This document shows, in pieces, positions 54,382 to 63,268 of a stretch of DNA of 64,000 nt. The notes beneath the pieces were generated by a model. The model was not told the origin of the DNA. It was given only the letters and a program-made list of their open reading frames with translations, and did not search any database. Where the stretch lies: the NCBI RefSeq assembly GCF_009792295.1, contig NZ_CP039934.1:3368501-3432500 (forward strand), in the 5' to 3' direction. A program made the position numbers and the translations under genes. The DNA is from Myroides fluvii (lineage in GTDB: Bacteria; Bacteroidota; Bacteroidia; Flavobacteriales; Flavobacteriaceae). Positions within the stretch are counted from its first letter, which is position 1; each line of letters begins with the position of its first letter.

Positions 54382-55722
54382 TTATTTCTTGACAATCTTT
54401 TCTGTCGTCTTGATTCCATTGGCAAATACAATGGAGAAAATATACGTTCCCTCAGCCAAAGCTTTGCAGTTGATTGTCGTTGTATGTTGCGCTTCGAGTA
54501 CTTTGCTTCCACTCATATTATACACCACAACTGTTTTAACCTCATTGGGTGAATGAATATAAACTGCATCTGTAGTGGGGTTTGGATATATCTGATAGCT
54601 GGCTTGTTCAAATTTATCCGTAGACAATACGCCATTCACCCCTTTAGCAAAAAAGTAGAGCGATAATGGAAAATCGCCTTGTCCCTCTTTAAAACGCGCA
54701 TCAGGCACGGTGATTTTAAATTCGTGTGTTCCCTTTTCAAGATGGGCAATAGGGAGGATTCGATTGGGAATTACATCTCCAGGACACCAATTGTTCCAAC
54801 TGGTCCAATCTGCTTCACTTTTAGGTCGCGAACCGTAAATTCCATTGCCCTGGGTATTGTACTGGCGATAAGGTTCACAAGACTTCCCTCCTGGCTTATA
54901 GGTTTCGATCAATGTGCCATCCAAATAGACTTGATGCGTACGGCGAATATATTCCTCTCCTCCACTGTTTGCTCCGTGGTTTGAAGTAATCAAATGAAAA
55001 AACGACTCATTAAGCGCTTCTTCTAATTCAAATTGATAGATTTTTGTTGTAGTACCTGCTTCATCTGTTGCATTGTAATTGTTAAACGAATCTCTGCTAG
55101 CCAAAGGCAATAAGAAAAAGGTATCTAAAGGATTTCCTGTCTCTTGTGATTTCAATTTCAACGTCCCTTCAAACACGTCTGATCGTCCCGCACATCCTTG
55201 CACTTCATTATTGGCCGCATAAGGCACGCCAAACACATTAAATTCAATCCAAAAGTCATACGCCGCAAAAGATCGATCCTTGAACATAGGAACCAAATGC
55301 GTCAAATCAAAGACATAAGGGACTTCTTTCGGTTGTTTATTTTTATTCATAAAAGGCGTAATAAAACGCCCAATCTCAATCGACTTCTTATTTTGCTCCG
55401 TTAGAGGTTCTCCTTGAGGAACCAACGAGAGAAAAACACCGCCAATACGGTCGTAATTATCACAAAGCGCACCTATCGTAACCTCTACTTCTAAGGTGGA
55501 CAAAATTGCCTGACGCTCTTCTGCGCTCATTTTTTTTGCATATAGTGCATTATTTAGCCGCACAATACCTGGAGGTGTGGCTTCTTCAGACGTTGCGGCA
55601 TACCCATCGTAAAAAACAATTTTGTCGAAAATTGTCGTTGTACGGGTATTCTCTTGTGCAAAGCTTAATGAACTAAACAAACAAGTTGTCATCAAGCTCA
55701 ACAAGGGTAGTTTTCTCTTCAT
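54382..55722 (-). CDS. PNGase F-like peptide-N-glycosidase with T9SS sorting domain
   Basis: A 446-residue secreted glycoamidase. After a signal peptide (~1-22) come two beta-rich domains matching PNGase F. By comparison with the Elizabethkingia enzyme, D91 in CDNYDR corresponds to Asp60, E160 in IEFNVFG to Glu118, and E257 in GGEEYIRRTH to Glu206, so all three active-site acids are kept. EIGRFITPF, RTHQVYLDG, QGNGIYG and WCPGDVIPNRI also match. Residues ~375-446 are a T9SS type A domain (IYPNPTTDAVYIH, VYNMSGSKVLE). It would release N-glycans from glycoproteins outside the cell. Own terminator; no glycan cluster nearby. Confidence 0.9.
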   Translation of the reverse strand: MKRKLPLLSLMTTCLFSSLSFAQENTRTTTIFDKIVFYDGYAATSEEATPPGIVRLNNALYAKKMSAEERQAILSTLEVEVTIGALCDNYDRIGGVFLSLVPQGEPLTEQNKKSIEIGRFITPFMNKNKQPKEVPYVFDLTHLVPMFKDRSFAAYDFWIEFNVFGVPYAANNEVQGCAGRSDVFEGTLKLKSQETGNPLDTFFLLPLASRDSFNNYNATDEAGTTTKIYQFELEEALNESFFHLITSNHGANSGGEEYIRRTHQVYLDGTLIETYKPGGKSCEPYRQYNTQGNGIYGSRPKSEADWTSWNNWCPGDVIPNRILPIAHLEKGTHEFKITVPDARFKEGQGDFPLSLYFFAKGVNGVLSTDKFEQASYQIYPNPTTDAVYIHSPNEVKTVVVYNMSGSKVLEAQHTTTINCKALAEGTYIFSIVFANGIKTTEKIVKK

Positions 55723-56000
55723 TGATTTATAAATTAACAGATTGGTTTGCGGTTTATGCTGTTGTCATTTCTCTCCAAATTCTCCTTGTCAAACCCGGAG
55801 TAACTAACCTCTTTCTTCCCTTTTGATTTCTTGTTCCTTTACAACAAGTATAGCTGCTGCAAAAACACTAAAAAACGATTAACTGAAAAGAAAAAGAAAC
55901 AACAATAATTTAACTTAAAATTATACTAAAATAAAAGAATAAACAAGTGCCTCTTTCTTTTTATTTCATTTATAATTTTCCTGCCTTTTGCGTACAAAAA
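55723..56000. other. Intergenic region upstream of the PNGase F-like gene
   Basis: About 280 AT-rich bases with no open frame of interest and no clear TAnnTTTG box; the PNGase promoter must lie here. A terminator follows on its right. Confidence 0.5.
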
Positions 56001-56028
56001 AGCCCACAAAAAGAGTTTTTTTGTGGGC
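56001..56028 (-). terminator. Terminator of the GNAT gene at 56050
   Basis: AGCCCACAAAAA-loop-TTTTTGTGGGCT followed on the minus strand by a T-run. Confidence 0.8.
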
Positions 56029-56049
56029 TTCAATCCTTACTTCTATTTT

Positions 56050-56820
56050 TTAATCTAACGCATATTTCATCCAAACATTGGGTTCAATATAACGTCCTAT
56101 ATTTTTTTCGATATCGATCTCAATGGGATTTAATGCAAAATCGATGACGTAATTTCCAGAACTTTGAAACGAGCGATTGGTCCATTGCTCCCATTCCTGT
56201 ACACTACCTTCTACGAACATGGCTTTGGAGCATACCTTAACAAGAGTAGCTCCATTTTTACAATGGGTGCGAATCCAAGGATCAAAAGGCCATCCGTCTT
56301 CGTTTTTCCACATAATATAATCCTCCATTTGCTGCAGGGGATATTGATACTTTCGATTTGGTCGAATAGGCAAGATAAACGAATCTACTTGTTGCTCTTT
56401 GGCAATGGCCTTCATAAAACGCACTAGCGTATTGCTTATGCCTTTTCCTTGATAGGCTGGATTCACTCCGATTTGCAAGGCACATAACACATTAGGCGTT
56501 TTTCCTGCTTGTCTATCCAAAAATGCGCGTTCCAAGGCCCAATCCCATCCTTCTGCGGGCAGATTATCCAATTCCGCAGCTGTTAAACTGAGCGGCACAC
56601 AATTTCCATTTCCGACTACTTCTTGTCCGTCAACTAAGAAAAACTGGTACAGTGGAAATTCGACGTAAAGGTCTTCCCAGTATTTAACATTTACTTTATC
56701 TTGTAAAATAAACGTGGGCCATTCACTATAAGCATTTACTTTTTCCAATAATACATCATATTGAGGTAAATAGGTTTTCGATGTTCTTATGAAAGAAAAG
56801 TGGCTTGTATCGCTGTCCAT
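56050..56820 (-). CDS. GNAT-family N-acetyltransferase
   Basis: A 256-residue protein. ALQIGVNPAYQGKGISNTLVRF (residues ~126-147) is the acetyl-CoA-binding motif A with Q-G-K-G-x-S, preceded by LVDGQEVVGNGNCVPLSL. The long C-terminal part (EDGWPFDPWIRTHCKNGATL) is common in a group of GNATs I cannot name more closely. Substrate unknown. Single gene with its own terminator. Confidence 0.8.
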   Translation of the reverse strand: MDSDTSHFSFIRTSKTYLPQYDVLLEKVNAYSEWPTFILQDKVNVKYWEDLYVEFPLYQFFLVDGQEVVGNGNCVPLSLTAAELDNLPAEGWDWALERAFLDRQAGKTPNVLCALQIGVNPAYQGKGISNTLVRFMKAIAKEQQVDSFILPIRPNRKYQYPLQQMEDYIMWKNEDGWPFDPWIRTHCKNGATLVKVCSKAMFVEGSVQEWEQWTNRSFQSSGNYVIDFALNPIEIDIEKNIGRYIEPNVWMKYALD

Positions 56821-57072
56821 GATTTTAAAAATTGCCTAGGATGAATCTATTTTTATTAAACAGGCCAAAGATACTCTTTCTTCCCAAATCACCTGCGCTT
56901 TTCCTATTTTCTACCTTTTGTTAACCAAACGATAAACTTCTTCTCTTTTCTATTTTAAAATAAATCACTAATTTAGAAGAACTTAAACAGGTTGGGTGTT
57001 TTATTTAGCGAGGAAAAAACAACTACTTAAAAAAAATCAACCCAATAGTATGCGTGCATATTATTTTTTTCT

Positions 57073-57080
57073 TATATTTG
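57073..57080 (+). promoter_or_regulatory. -7 box TATATTTG before the MarR/fad operon
   Basis: Perfect TAnnTTTG match 17 bases before the ATG at 57098, implying a leader of a few bases. It supports that start rather than one 102 bases upstream. No good -33 element. Confidence 0.55.
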
Positions 57081-57097
57081 AGTTTAACCAACTTGAA

Positions 57098-57538
57098 ATG
57101 AAGGACAAAACAATAGACTATACTTTACGAGCAACTTGGCAAGCCGTAGCGAGGATGTATAACGAAGAAGCTGCTAAATACGACGCGACGATGTCTTTGG
57201 CTTTTGCTCTGTTGAGTATTGACAAAAAAGGTACACCTTCTACTCTATTAGGACCCAATATGGGCATGGAAGCAACGAGTTTAACTCGTACACTAAAAAA
57301 AATGGAGGAAAAAGGATTAATCACTAGAGAGAAAAACCCGAATGACGGTCGAGGGGTTATCATAAAGCTCACTCCTTTAGGACTTGAAAAGAGAGAACTT
57401 TCCAAAGATAAAGTAAAACGATTCAACGAAGCGATACGCAAGCATTTGACAGAAGAGCAAATTGCCAATTTTATCGCTGTTACAGAAACGATAAATCAAT
57501 TGATTGCTGACAAGGCTATTTTTGACTCTAAGAAGTAG
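57098..57538 (+). CDS. MarR-family regulator of the fad operon
   Basis: A 146-residue winged-helix regulator. The start at 57098 (MKDKTIDYTLRAT) is chosen for its -7 box 17 bases away and because the longer frame adds residues not expected in the family. TPSTLLGPNMGMEATSLTRT (recognition region), LKKMEEKGLITREKNPNDGRGVIIKLT (wing, with the D-x-R motif) are typical. It is the first gene before the beta-oxidation genes (48-base gap), so it probably represses or tunes them in response to acyl-CoA or fatty acids; this is inference. Confidence 0.87.
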   Translation: MKDKTIDYTLRATWQAVARMYNEEAAKYDATMSLAFALLSIDKKGTPSTLLGPNMGMEATSLTRTLKKMEEKGLITREKNPNDGRGVIIKLTPLGLEKRELSKDKVKRFNEAIRKHLTEEQIANFIAVTETINQLIADKAIFDSKK

Positions 57539-57585
57539 CGAAATAGAATTTAAAAAAGTATTAACCCTAGGAATTGTATAAACAT

Positions 57586-59991
57586 ATGAAAAGAAGAATT
57601 AAAAAAGTGGCTGTAATTGGTTCAGGTGTCATGGGATCAGCTATTGCATGTCATTTTGCCAATATTGGTGTTGAGGTATTGTTAATGGATATTGTTCCCA
57701 ATGCTTTAACTCCAGAAGAAGAGAAAAAAGGTTTATCTTTAAATGACCGTGCGATTCGAAACAAAGTTGCACAGACTCATTTAACGAATGCACTCAAATC
57801 AAAGCCATCCCCTATTTATACGCCTCGCTTTGCCGATCGTATTACAGTTGGAAACCTAGAAGACGATCTAGCGAAAATCAAAACCGCAGATTGGATTATT
57901 GAAGTGGTTATTGAACGTCTAGATATTAAAAAATCAGTATTTGAAAACATCGAGAAGCACAGAAAACCGGGCACTTTAATTACTTCTAATACTTCTGGAA
58001 TTCCGATGAAATTACTCGTTGAGGGTCGTTCGGAGGATTTTAAACAACATTTCTGTGGGACACACTTCTTTAACCCACCGCGTTATTTACCTTTATTTGA
58101 AATTATCCCTGGTCCTCAAACGGCTCCAGCTGTGGTTTCTTTTTTCCAGAACTACGCGCGTGTATTTTTAGGTAAAACACCCGTTTTATGTAAAGATACT
58201 CCTGGTTTTATTGGAAATAGAATTGGAGTGTATTCGATGGCCATGGTCATGCAACTTACACAAGAGATTGGACTTACCATTGAAGAGGCCGATACCTTAA
58301 CAGGATCTTTCTTAGGACGTCCTAAAACGGGAACCTTCAAGTTAGGTGATTTAGTTGGATTGGATACGGCAATTAACGTAACGATGGGACTAAAACAAAA
58401 TTGTCCGGACGATGCCATGATTCAAGAGGTAAAAGACAATGCAGCCTTGAACTTCTTACTGGAAAATAAATTCTTAGGAGATAAAACCCGAAAAGGATTC
58501 TACTACAAAGAAATAGACAAAGACGGCAAAACCAACCGCTTTGCCCTAGACTTAAATACGTTAACCTATAGACCTTTAGAACGCGCTAAAATTGAAGCTG
58601 TTGAAACGGCTAATCAAGCAGGTGGTACTAAAGCAAAATGGTCTGTACTTCTAGCAGATCAAGGAAAAGCAGGTATGTTGATGCGCAAGCACTTTGCGTC
58701 TTTATTTGCTTACGTTTCTCAACGTGTACCCGAAATTACCGATACCTTATTCTCTATTGATGACGCTATGCGTACAGGCTATGCTTGGAAATACGGACCA
58801 TTCGAAACTTGGGATGTGTTGGGACTTCAAAAGGGTATCGACTTAGTTGAAAAAGAAGGGTATCAAGTAGCCCAATGGGTAAAAGACTTAGCCGCTTCGG
58901 GAGCAACGAGTTTTTACAAAATTGAAAATGGCAAGAAGTTATTCTACAACCAACAAGCGCAAACTTTTGACGCTATTCCAGGTCAAGATGCCTTTATTAT
59001 CTTAAACAATATCCGCAATACCAATAAAGTTTGGGGGAATAGCGAAGCTACCCTACTCGATTTGGGTGATGGAATTGTAAACTTAGAATTCCACTCGAAA
59101 ATGAATACCATTGGCGGTGGGGTTTTAGCAGGACTAAACAAAGCCGTTGAAATTGCAGAAAATGATTTCGAGGGATTAGTTGTCGGAAACCAAGGTTCAA
59201 ATTTCTCGGTTGGGGCCAATTTGATGATGATTTTCATGATGGCCGCAGAACAAGATTGGGATGAATTGAATATCGCCATCAAAATGTTCCAAGACACGAT
59301 GATGAAAATGCGTTATTCTGCGATTCCAGTTGTCGCTGCTCCTCACGGGATGACCTTTGGCGGTGGATGTGAACTTAGTTTACACGCGGATAAAGTAGTT
59401 GCCGCAGCCGAAACCTATATTGGATTGGTTGAGTTTGGTGTAGGATTAATCCCTGGTGGTGGTGGTTCTAAAGAGATGACCCTTAGAGCGGCTGACTTGT
59501 ACCGCAAAAACGACGTTGAATTGAATACGTTACAAGAGCATTTCTTAACCATTGGAATGGCAAAAGTAGCTACTTCAGCAGAAGAAGCTTTTGACTATAA
59601 TATTCTTCAAAGAGGAAAAGACCTTGTGGTAGTGAACAAAGATCTTCAAATTGCTCAAGCCAAACGCGAAGCGTTGGTTATGGCTCAAGCAGGTTATACG
59701 CAACCAGTAAAACGCAAAGACGTCAAAGTATTAGGGCGTCAAGCTTTAGGTATGTTCTACGTTGGAACAGATAGTATGATGGCAGGAAAGTACATCTCAG
59801 AACACGATCACAAAATTGCTAATAAATTAGCTTACGTGATGGCTGGAGGAGATTTATCTGAAGCGACTTTAGTTTCAGAACAATACTTGCTTGACTTAGA
59901 AAGGGAAGCTTTCCTTTCGCTATGTGGAGAGCGTAAAACTTTAGAGCGTATCCAGCACATGCTGAAAACAGGTAAACCTTTGAGAAACTAA
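57586..59991 (+). CDS. Bifunctional 3-hydroxyacyl-CoA dehydrogenase / enoyl-CoA hydratase
   Basis: An 801-residue fatty-acid beta-oxidation enzyme. The start at 57586 (ATG, MKRRIKKVAVIGSG) is preferred over an upstream TTG. VAVIGSGVMGSAIACHFANI is the NAD loop at the N-terminus, FCGTHFFNPPRYLPLFEIIP is the HAD catalytic His block, and DTPGFIGNRIGVYS follows. The crotonase domain lies C-terminal (from ~residue 480) with GGGCELSLHAD and GLVEFGVGLIPGGGG carrying the two catalytic Glu. The domain order, HAD first, is reversed from E. coli FadB. Second gene of the operon. Confidence 0.92.
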   Translation: MKRRIKKVAVIGSGVMGSAIACHFANIGVEVLLMDIVPNALTPEEEKKGLSLNDRAIRNKVAQTHLTNALKSKPSPIYTPRFADRITVGNLEDDLAKIKTADWIIEVVIERLDIKKSVFENIEKHRKPGTLITSNTSGIPMKLLVEGRSEDFKQHFCGTHFFNPPRYLPLFEIIPGPQTAPAVVSFFQNYARVFLGKTPVLCKDTPGFIGNRIGVYSMAMVMQLTQEIGLTIEEADTLTGSFLGRPKTGTFKLGDLVGLDTAINVTMGLKQNCPDDAMIQEVKDNAALNFLLENKFLGDKTRKGFYYKEIDKDGKTNRFALDLNTLTYRPLERAKIEAVETANQAGGTKAKWSVLLADQGKAGMLMRKHFASLFAYVSQRVPEITDTLFSIDDAMRTGYAWKYGPFETWDVLGLQKGIDLVEKEGYQVAQWVKDLAASGATSFYKIENGKKLFYNQQAQTFDAIPGQDAFIILNNIRNTNKVWGNSEATLLDLGDGIVNLEFHSKMNTIGGGVLAGLNKAVEIAENDFEGLVVGNQGSNFSVGANLMMIFMMAAEQDWDELNIAIKMFQDTMMKMRYSAIPVVAAPHGMTFGGGCELSLHADKVVAAAETYIGLVEFGVGLIPGGGGSKEMTLRAADLYRKNDVELNTLQEHFLTIGMAKVATSAEEAFDYNILQRGKDLVVVNKDLQIAQAKREALVMAQAGYTQPVKRKDVKVLGRQALGMFYVGTDSMMAGKYISEHDHKIANKLAYVMAGGDLSEATLVSEQYLLDLEREAFLSLCGERKTLERIQHMLKTGKPLRN

Positions 59992-60013
59992 TTAACCAAC
60001 TAATTACAGAAAC

Positions 60014-61195
60014 ATGAAAACTGCATATATAGTAAAAGGATATAGAACAGCTGTGGGAAAAGCTCCTCGTGGTGTCTTTCGCTTTAAAAGACCCGATGAG
60101 TTAGCAGCAGAAACCATCGAATACTTAATGAACGCACTACCTGAATTTGACAAGTCGCGCATTGATGATGTCATGGTAGGAAATGCAATGCCGGAAGCGG
60201 AACAAGGGTTAAACATGGGACGCCTAATTTCCCTCATGGGATTAAAAGTAGATGATGTGCCTGGTGTTACCGTAAATCGCTATTGTGCATCGGGAATTGA
60301 AACTATTGGTATGGCTGTGGCTAAGATTCAAGCTGGAATGGCGGATTGTATCATTGCTGGTGGTGCGGAAAGCATGAGTTATATTCCCATGGGTGGATAC
60401 AAACCGACCCCCGATTACGGTGTTGCTAAAGCAGGACACGAAGATTATTACTGGGGCATGGGCTTGACAGCTGAAGCAGTGGCCAATGACTACAAGGTAT
60501 CTCGTGCCGATCAAGATGAATTCGCTTATCAATCGCATCTGAAGGCTTTAAAAGCACAAGCAGATGGGAAATTTGCCAATCAGATTGTACCCATTACCGT
60601 TGAGGAAGTATTTGTCAACGAAAAGGGAAAAAGAGAAAGCAAATCGTATACAGTAACTCAAGATGAAGGACCACGTATGGGAACATCAGTAGAAGCTTTA
60701 TCAAAACTGAGACCGGTTTTTGCTGCTGACGGATCCGTAACAGCAGGAAACTCTTCTCAGATGAGTGACGGGGCTGCTTTTGTGATGGTTATGTCAGAAG
60801 AAATGGTCAAGGAACTCAATATTGAACCCATTGCCCGTATGGTAAACTATGCGGCCGCAGGTGTTGAACCTAGAATCATGGGAATTGGCCCGATTAAGGC
60901 AATTCCAAAGGCACTGAAACAAGCCGGTTTGCAGTTAAAAGACATCGATTTAATCGAATTAAACGAAGCCTTTGCTTCGCAATCCTTGGCTGTCATTAGA
61001 GAACTGGGTATTAATCCCGAAATCGTCAATGTAAATGGAGGAGCCATTGCCCTAGGACATCCTCTTGGCTGTACAGGTGCTAAACTATCGGTTCAATTAT
61101 TCGACGAAATGAAACGCAGAGGCTCTAAATACGGCATGGTAACCATGTGTGTGGGAACAGGACAAGGAGCTGCTGGAATATACGAATTGCTATAA
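60014..61195 (+). CDS. Acetyl-CoA C-acyltransferase (3-ketoacyl-CoA thiolase)
   Basis: A 393-residue thiolase that cleaves 3-ketoacyl-CoA to acetyl-CoA and a shortened acyl-CoA. The nucleophile Cys is residue 91 in VNRYCASGIETIGMAV; GGAIALGHPLGCTGAK holds the catalytic His, and VTMCVGTGQGAAGIYEL the second Cys. ELNEAFASQSLAV is also diagnostic. It starts 22 bases after the HAD/crotonase gene and is followed 29 bases later by the acyl-CoA dehydrogenase, forming one operon for full beta-oxidation. Confidence 0.95.
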   Translation: MKTAYIVKGYRTAVGKAPRGVFRFKRPDELAAETIEYLMNALPEFDKSRIDDVMVGNAMPEAEQGLNMGRLISLMGLKVDDVPGVTVNRYCASGIETIGMAVAKIQAGMADCIIAGGAESMSYIPMGGYKPTPDYGVAKAGHEDYYWGMGLTAEAVANDYKVSRADQDEFAYQSHLKALKAQADGKFANQIVPITVEEVFVNEKGKRESKSYTVTQDEGPRMGTSVEALSKLRPVFAADGSVTAGNSSQMSDGAAFVMVMSEEMVKELNIEPIARMVNYAAAGVEPRIMGIGPIKAIPKALKQAGLQLKDIDLIELNEAFASQSLAVIRELGINPEIVNVNGGAIALGHPLGCTGAKLSVQLFDEMKRRGSKYGMVTMCVGTGQGAAGIYELL

Positions 61196-61224
61196 CCAAT
61201 CTATTAACCATAAAAAAAATAACC

Positions 61225-63018
61225 ATGAATACAGCTATAACAAGAGGAGGTCAATACTTAATACAGGAAACAAAAAGCGAAAACATCTTTACTCCTGAGG
61301 ACTTTTCAGAAGAGCAATTGATGATGCGCGATTCGGTAAAGGAATTTATCGACAAAGAGGTTTGGCCACACAAGAATAGATTTGAAAATAAAGATTACGC
61401 TTTCACGAAAGAGTGTATGCAAAAAGCGGGAGAGCTAGGCCTTTTAGGAGTTGCTGTTCCAGAAGCTTACGGTGGATTGGAAATGGGCTTTGTTTCTACC
61501 ATGCTCGTTTGTGATTACATCTCTGGAGCTACAGGCTCCTTCTCTACTGCTTTTGGAGCACATACAGGGATTGGAACCATGCCTATTACCTTATACGGAA
61601 ATGAAGAACAAAAACTAAAATACGTTCCTAAACTAGCAAGTGGTGAGTGGTTCGGGGCTTATTGTTTGACTGAACCTGATGCTGGTTCGGATGCAAACTC
61701 AGGTAAAACGAAAGCCGTATTATCTGAAGATGGAAAATACTACAATATCACGGGACAAAAAATGTGGATTTCCAATGCGGGATTCTGTAATGTATTCATC
61801 GTTTTTGCTCGTATTGAAGAGGATAAAAATATCACGGGGTTTATTGTAGAAAACGATCCTTCAAATGGCATTGCGCTAGGAGAAGAAGAACACAAATTGG
61901 GAATTAGAGCCTCTTCTACTCGTCAAGTATTCTTTAACAATACCAAGGTACCTGTTGAAAATATGTTGTCTGAGCGCGGAAATGGATTTAAAATTGCCAT
62001 GAATGCCTTAAACGTGGGGCGCATCAAACTAGCTGCTGCTTGTTTAGACTCTCAACGTCGTTTAATTACGGAGGCAATTAAATACGCCAACGAACGCGTA
62101 CAGTTCAAAGTGCCTATTTCTTCTTTTGGTGCTATTCGCACCAAGATTGCCGAAATGGCAACCAATGCTTATGTAGGGGAATCGGCTTCCTATCGTGCAG
62201 CAGGAAGTATTGAGAAACGCATCAACCAGCGCATTGCGGAAGGAAATACACACCAAGAAGCAGAATTAAAAGGAGTAGAAGAATTCGCCATTGAGTGTTC
62301 CATCTTAAAAGTGGCGGTTTCAGAAGACGTACAAATGTGTACAGATGAGGGAATTCAAATCTTTGGAGGGATGGGATTCTCAGAAGATACCCCAATGGAA
62401 AGCGCATGGAGAGATGCTCGTATTTCCCGTATTTACGAAGGAACCAATGAGATCAACCGCATGCTAGCTGTGGGCATGTTGATTAAAAAAGCGATGAAAG
62501 GACACGTGGATCTATTAACACCGGCCATGCAAGTAGCGGATGAATTAATGAGTATCCCTAGTTTTGACACACCAGATTACACGGAATTGTTTACCGAAGA
62601 AAAGGAAATGATTGAGAAATTGAAAAAAGCCTTTTTAATGGTAGCAGGAAGTGCTGTTCAAAAATTTGGTCCGGACTTAGAAAAGCACCAAGCGCTTATG
62701 ATGGCCGCGGCAGATATGATGATTGAAATCTACATGGCTGAAAGTGCTATTTTAAGAACAGAGAAATTAGCAAAAAGCAAAGGTGAACAACAAGTACAAG
62801 AGCAAATCGCTATGGCTCAACTCTACTTGTACCACGCTGTAGACATTGTGGCACAAAAAGGAAAAGAAGGGATTGCTTCTTTTGCAGAGGGTGATGAACA
62901 ACGCATCATGTTAATGGGATTAAGAAGATTTACAAAATATGTAAATCTGCCAAATGTAAATGCATTACGCGAATCTATTGCCAAAAAAGCAATAGAAGCT
63001 AACGAATATGTTTTCTAA
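61225..63018 (+). CDS. Acyl-CoA dehydrogenase (long form)
   Basis: A 597-residue FAD enzyme for the first step of beta-oxidation. The start at 61225 (MNTAITRGGQYLIQ) is used because the longer frame overlaps the thiolase gene. Core ACAD blocks: YCLTEPDAGSDANSGKT, MWISNAGFCNVFIVFARI, VGRIKLAAACLDSQRR, IQIFGGMGFSED and ISRIYEGTNEINRM with the catalytic Glu. The ~170-residue C-terminal helical extension resembles VLCAD/ACAD9-type enzymes and is usual for this Bacteroidota group. Last gene of the MarR-fad operon, followed by a terminator. Confidence 0.93.
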   Translation: MNTAITRGGQYLIQETKSENIFTPEDFSEEQLMMRDSVKEFIDKEVWPHKNRFENKDYAFTKECMQKAGELGLLGVAVPEAYGGLEMGFVSTMLVCDYISGATGSFSTAFGAHTGIGTMPITLYGNEEQKLKYVPKLASGEWFGAYCLTEPDAGSDANSGKTKAVLSEDGKYYNITGQKMWISNAGFCNVFIVFARIEEDKNITGFIVENDPSNGIALGEEEHKLGIRASSTRQVFFNNTKVPVENMLSERGNGFKIAMNALNVGRIKLAAACLDSQRRLITEAIKYANERVQFKVPISSFGAIRTKIAEMATNAYVGESASYRAAGSIEKRINQRIAEGNTHQEAELKGVEEFAIECSILKVAVSEDVQMCTDEGIQIFGGMGFSEDTPMESAWRDARISRIYEGTNEINRMLAVGMLIKKAMKGHVDLLTPAMQVADELMSIPSFDTPDYTELFTEEKEMIEKLKKAFLMVAGSAVQKFGPDLEKHQALMMAAADMMIEIYMAESAILRTEKLAKSKGEQQVQEQIAMAQLYLYHAVDIVAQKGKEGIASFAEGDEQRIMLMGLRRFTKYVNLPNVNALRESIAKKAIEANEYVF

Positions 63019-63051
63019 AGAAAACAAACGATTGGTTTAGTTTGTTAAAAA

Positions 63052-63093
63052 AAAAGACCGCTTCTCTCGTTTAGTCGAAAGGGCGGTCTTTTT
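63052..63093 (+). terminator. Terminator of the fad operon
   Basis: AAAAGACCGC and GCGGTCTTTT arms with a ~20-base loop, ending in a T-run on the plus strand. Confidence 0.75.
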
Positions 63094-63237
63094 GATTTCT
63101 TACAATAAGCGTAAAAAAACTTCATCGCACTTATACATATCAAATAACTAATTCGCATATATTTCCCTCATTACGTATGTTTTTTATAAAAAAATACTAA
63201 AATAACTAATAAAACAATTTATTTAGAACAATAAATC

Positions 63238-63245
63238 TATCTTTA
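63238..63245 (+). promoter_or_regulatory. -7 box TATCTTTA for the last AraC gene
   Basis: Seven of eight bases match TAnnTTTG, 23 bases before the ATG at 63269. Confidence 0.4.
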
Positions 63246-63268
63246 GCCTATTATTCAAAACAGACAAA

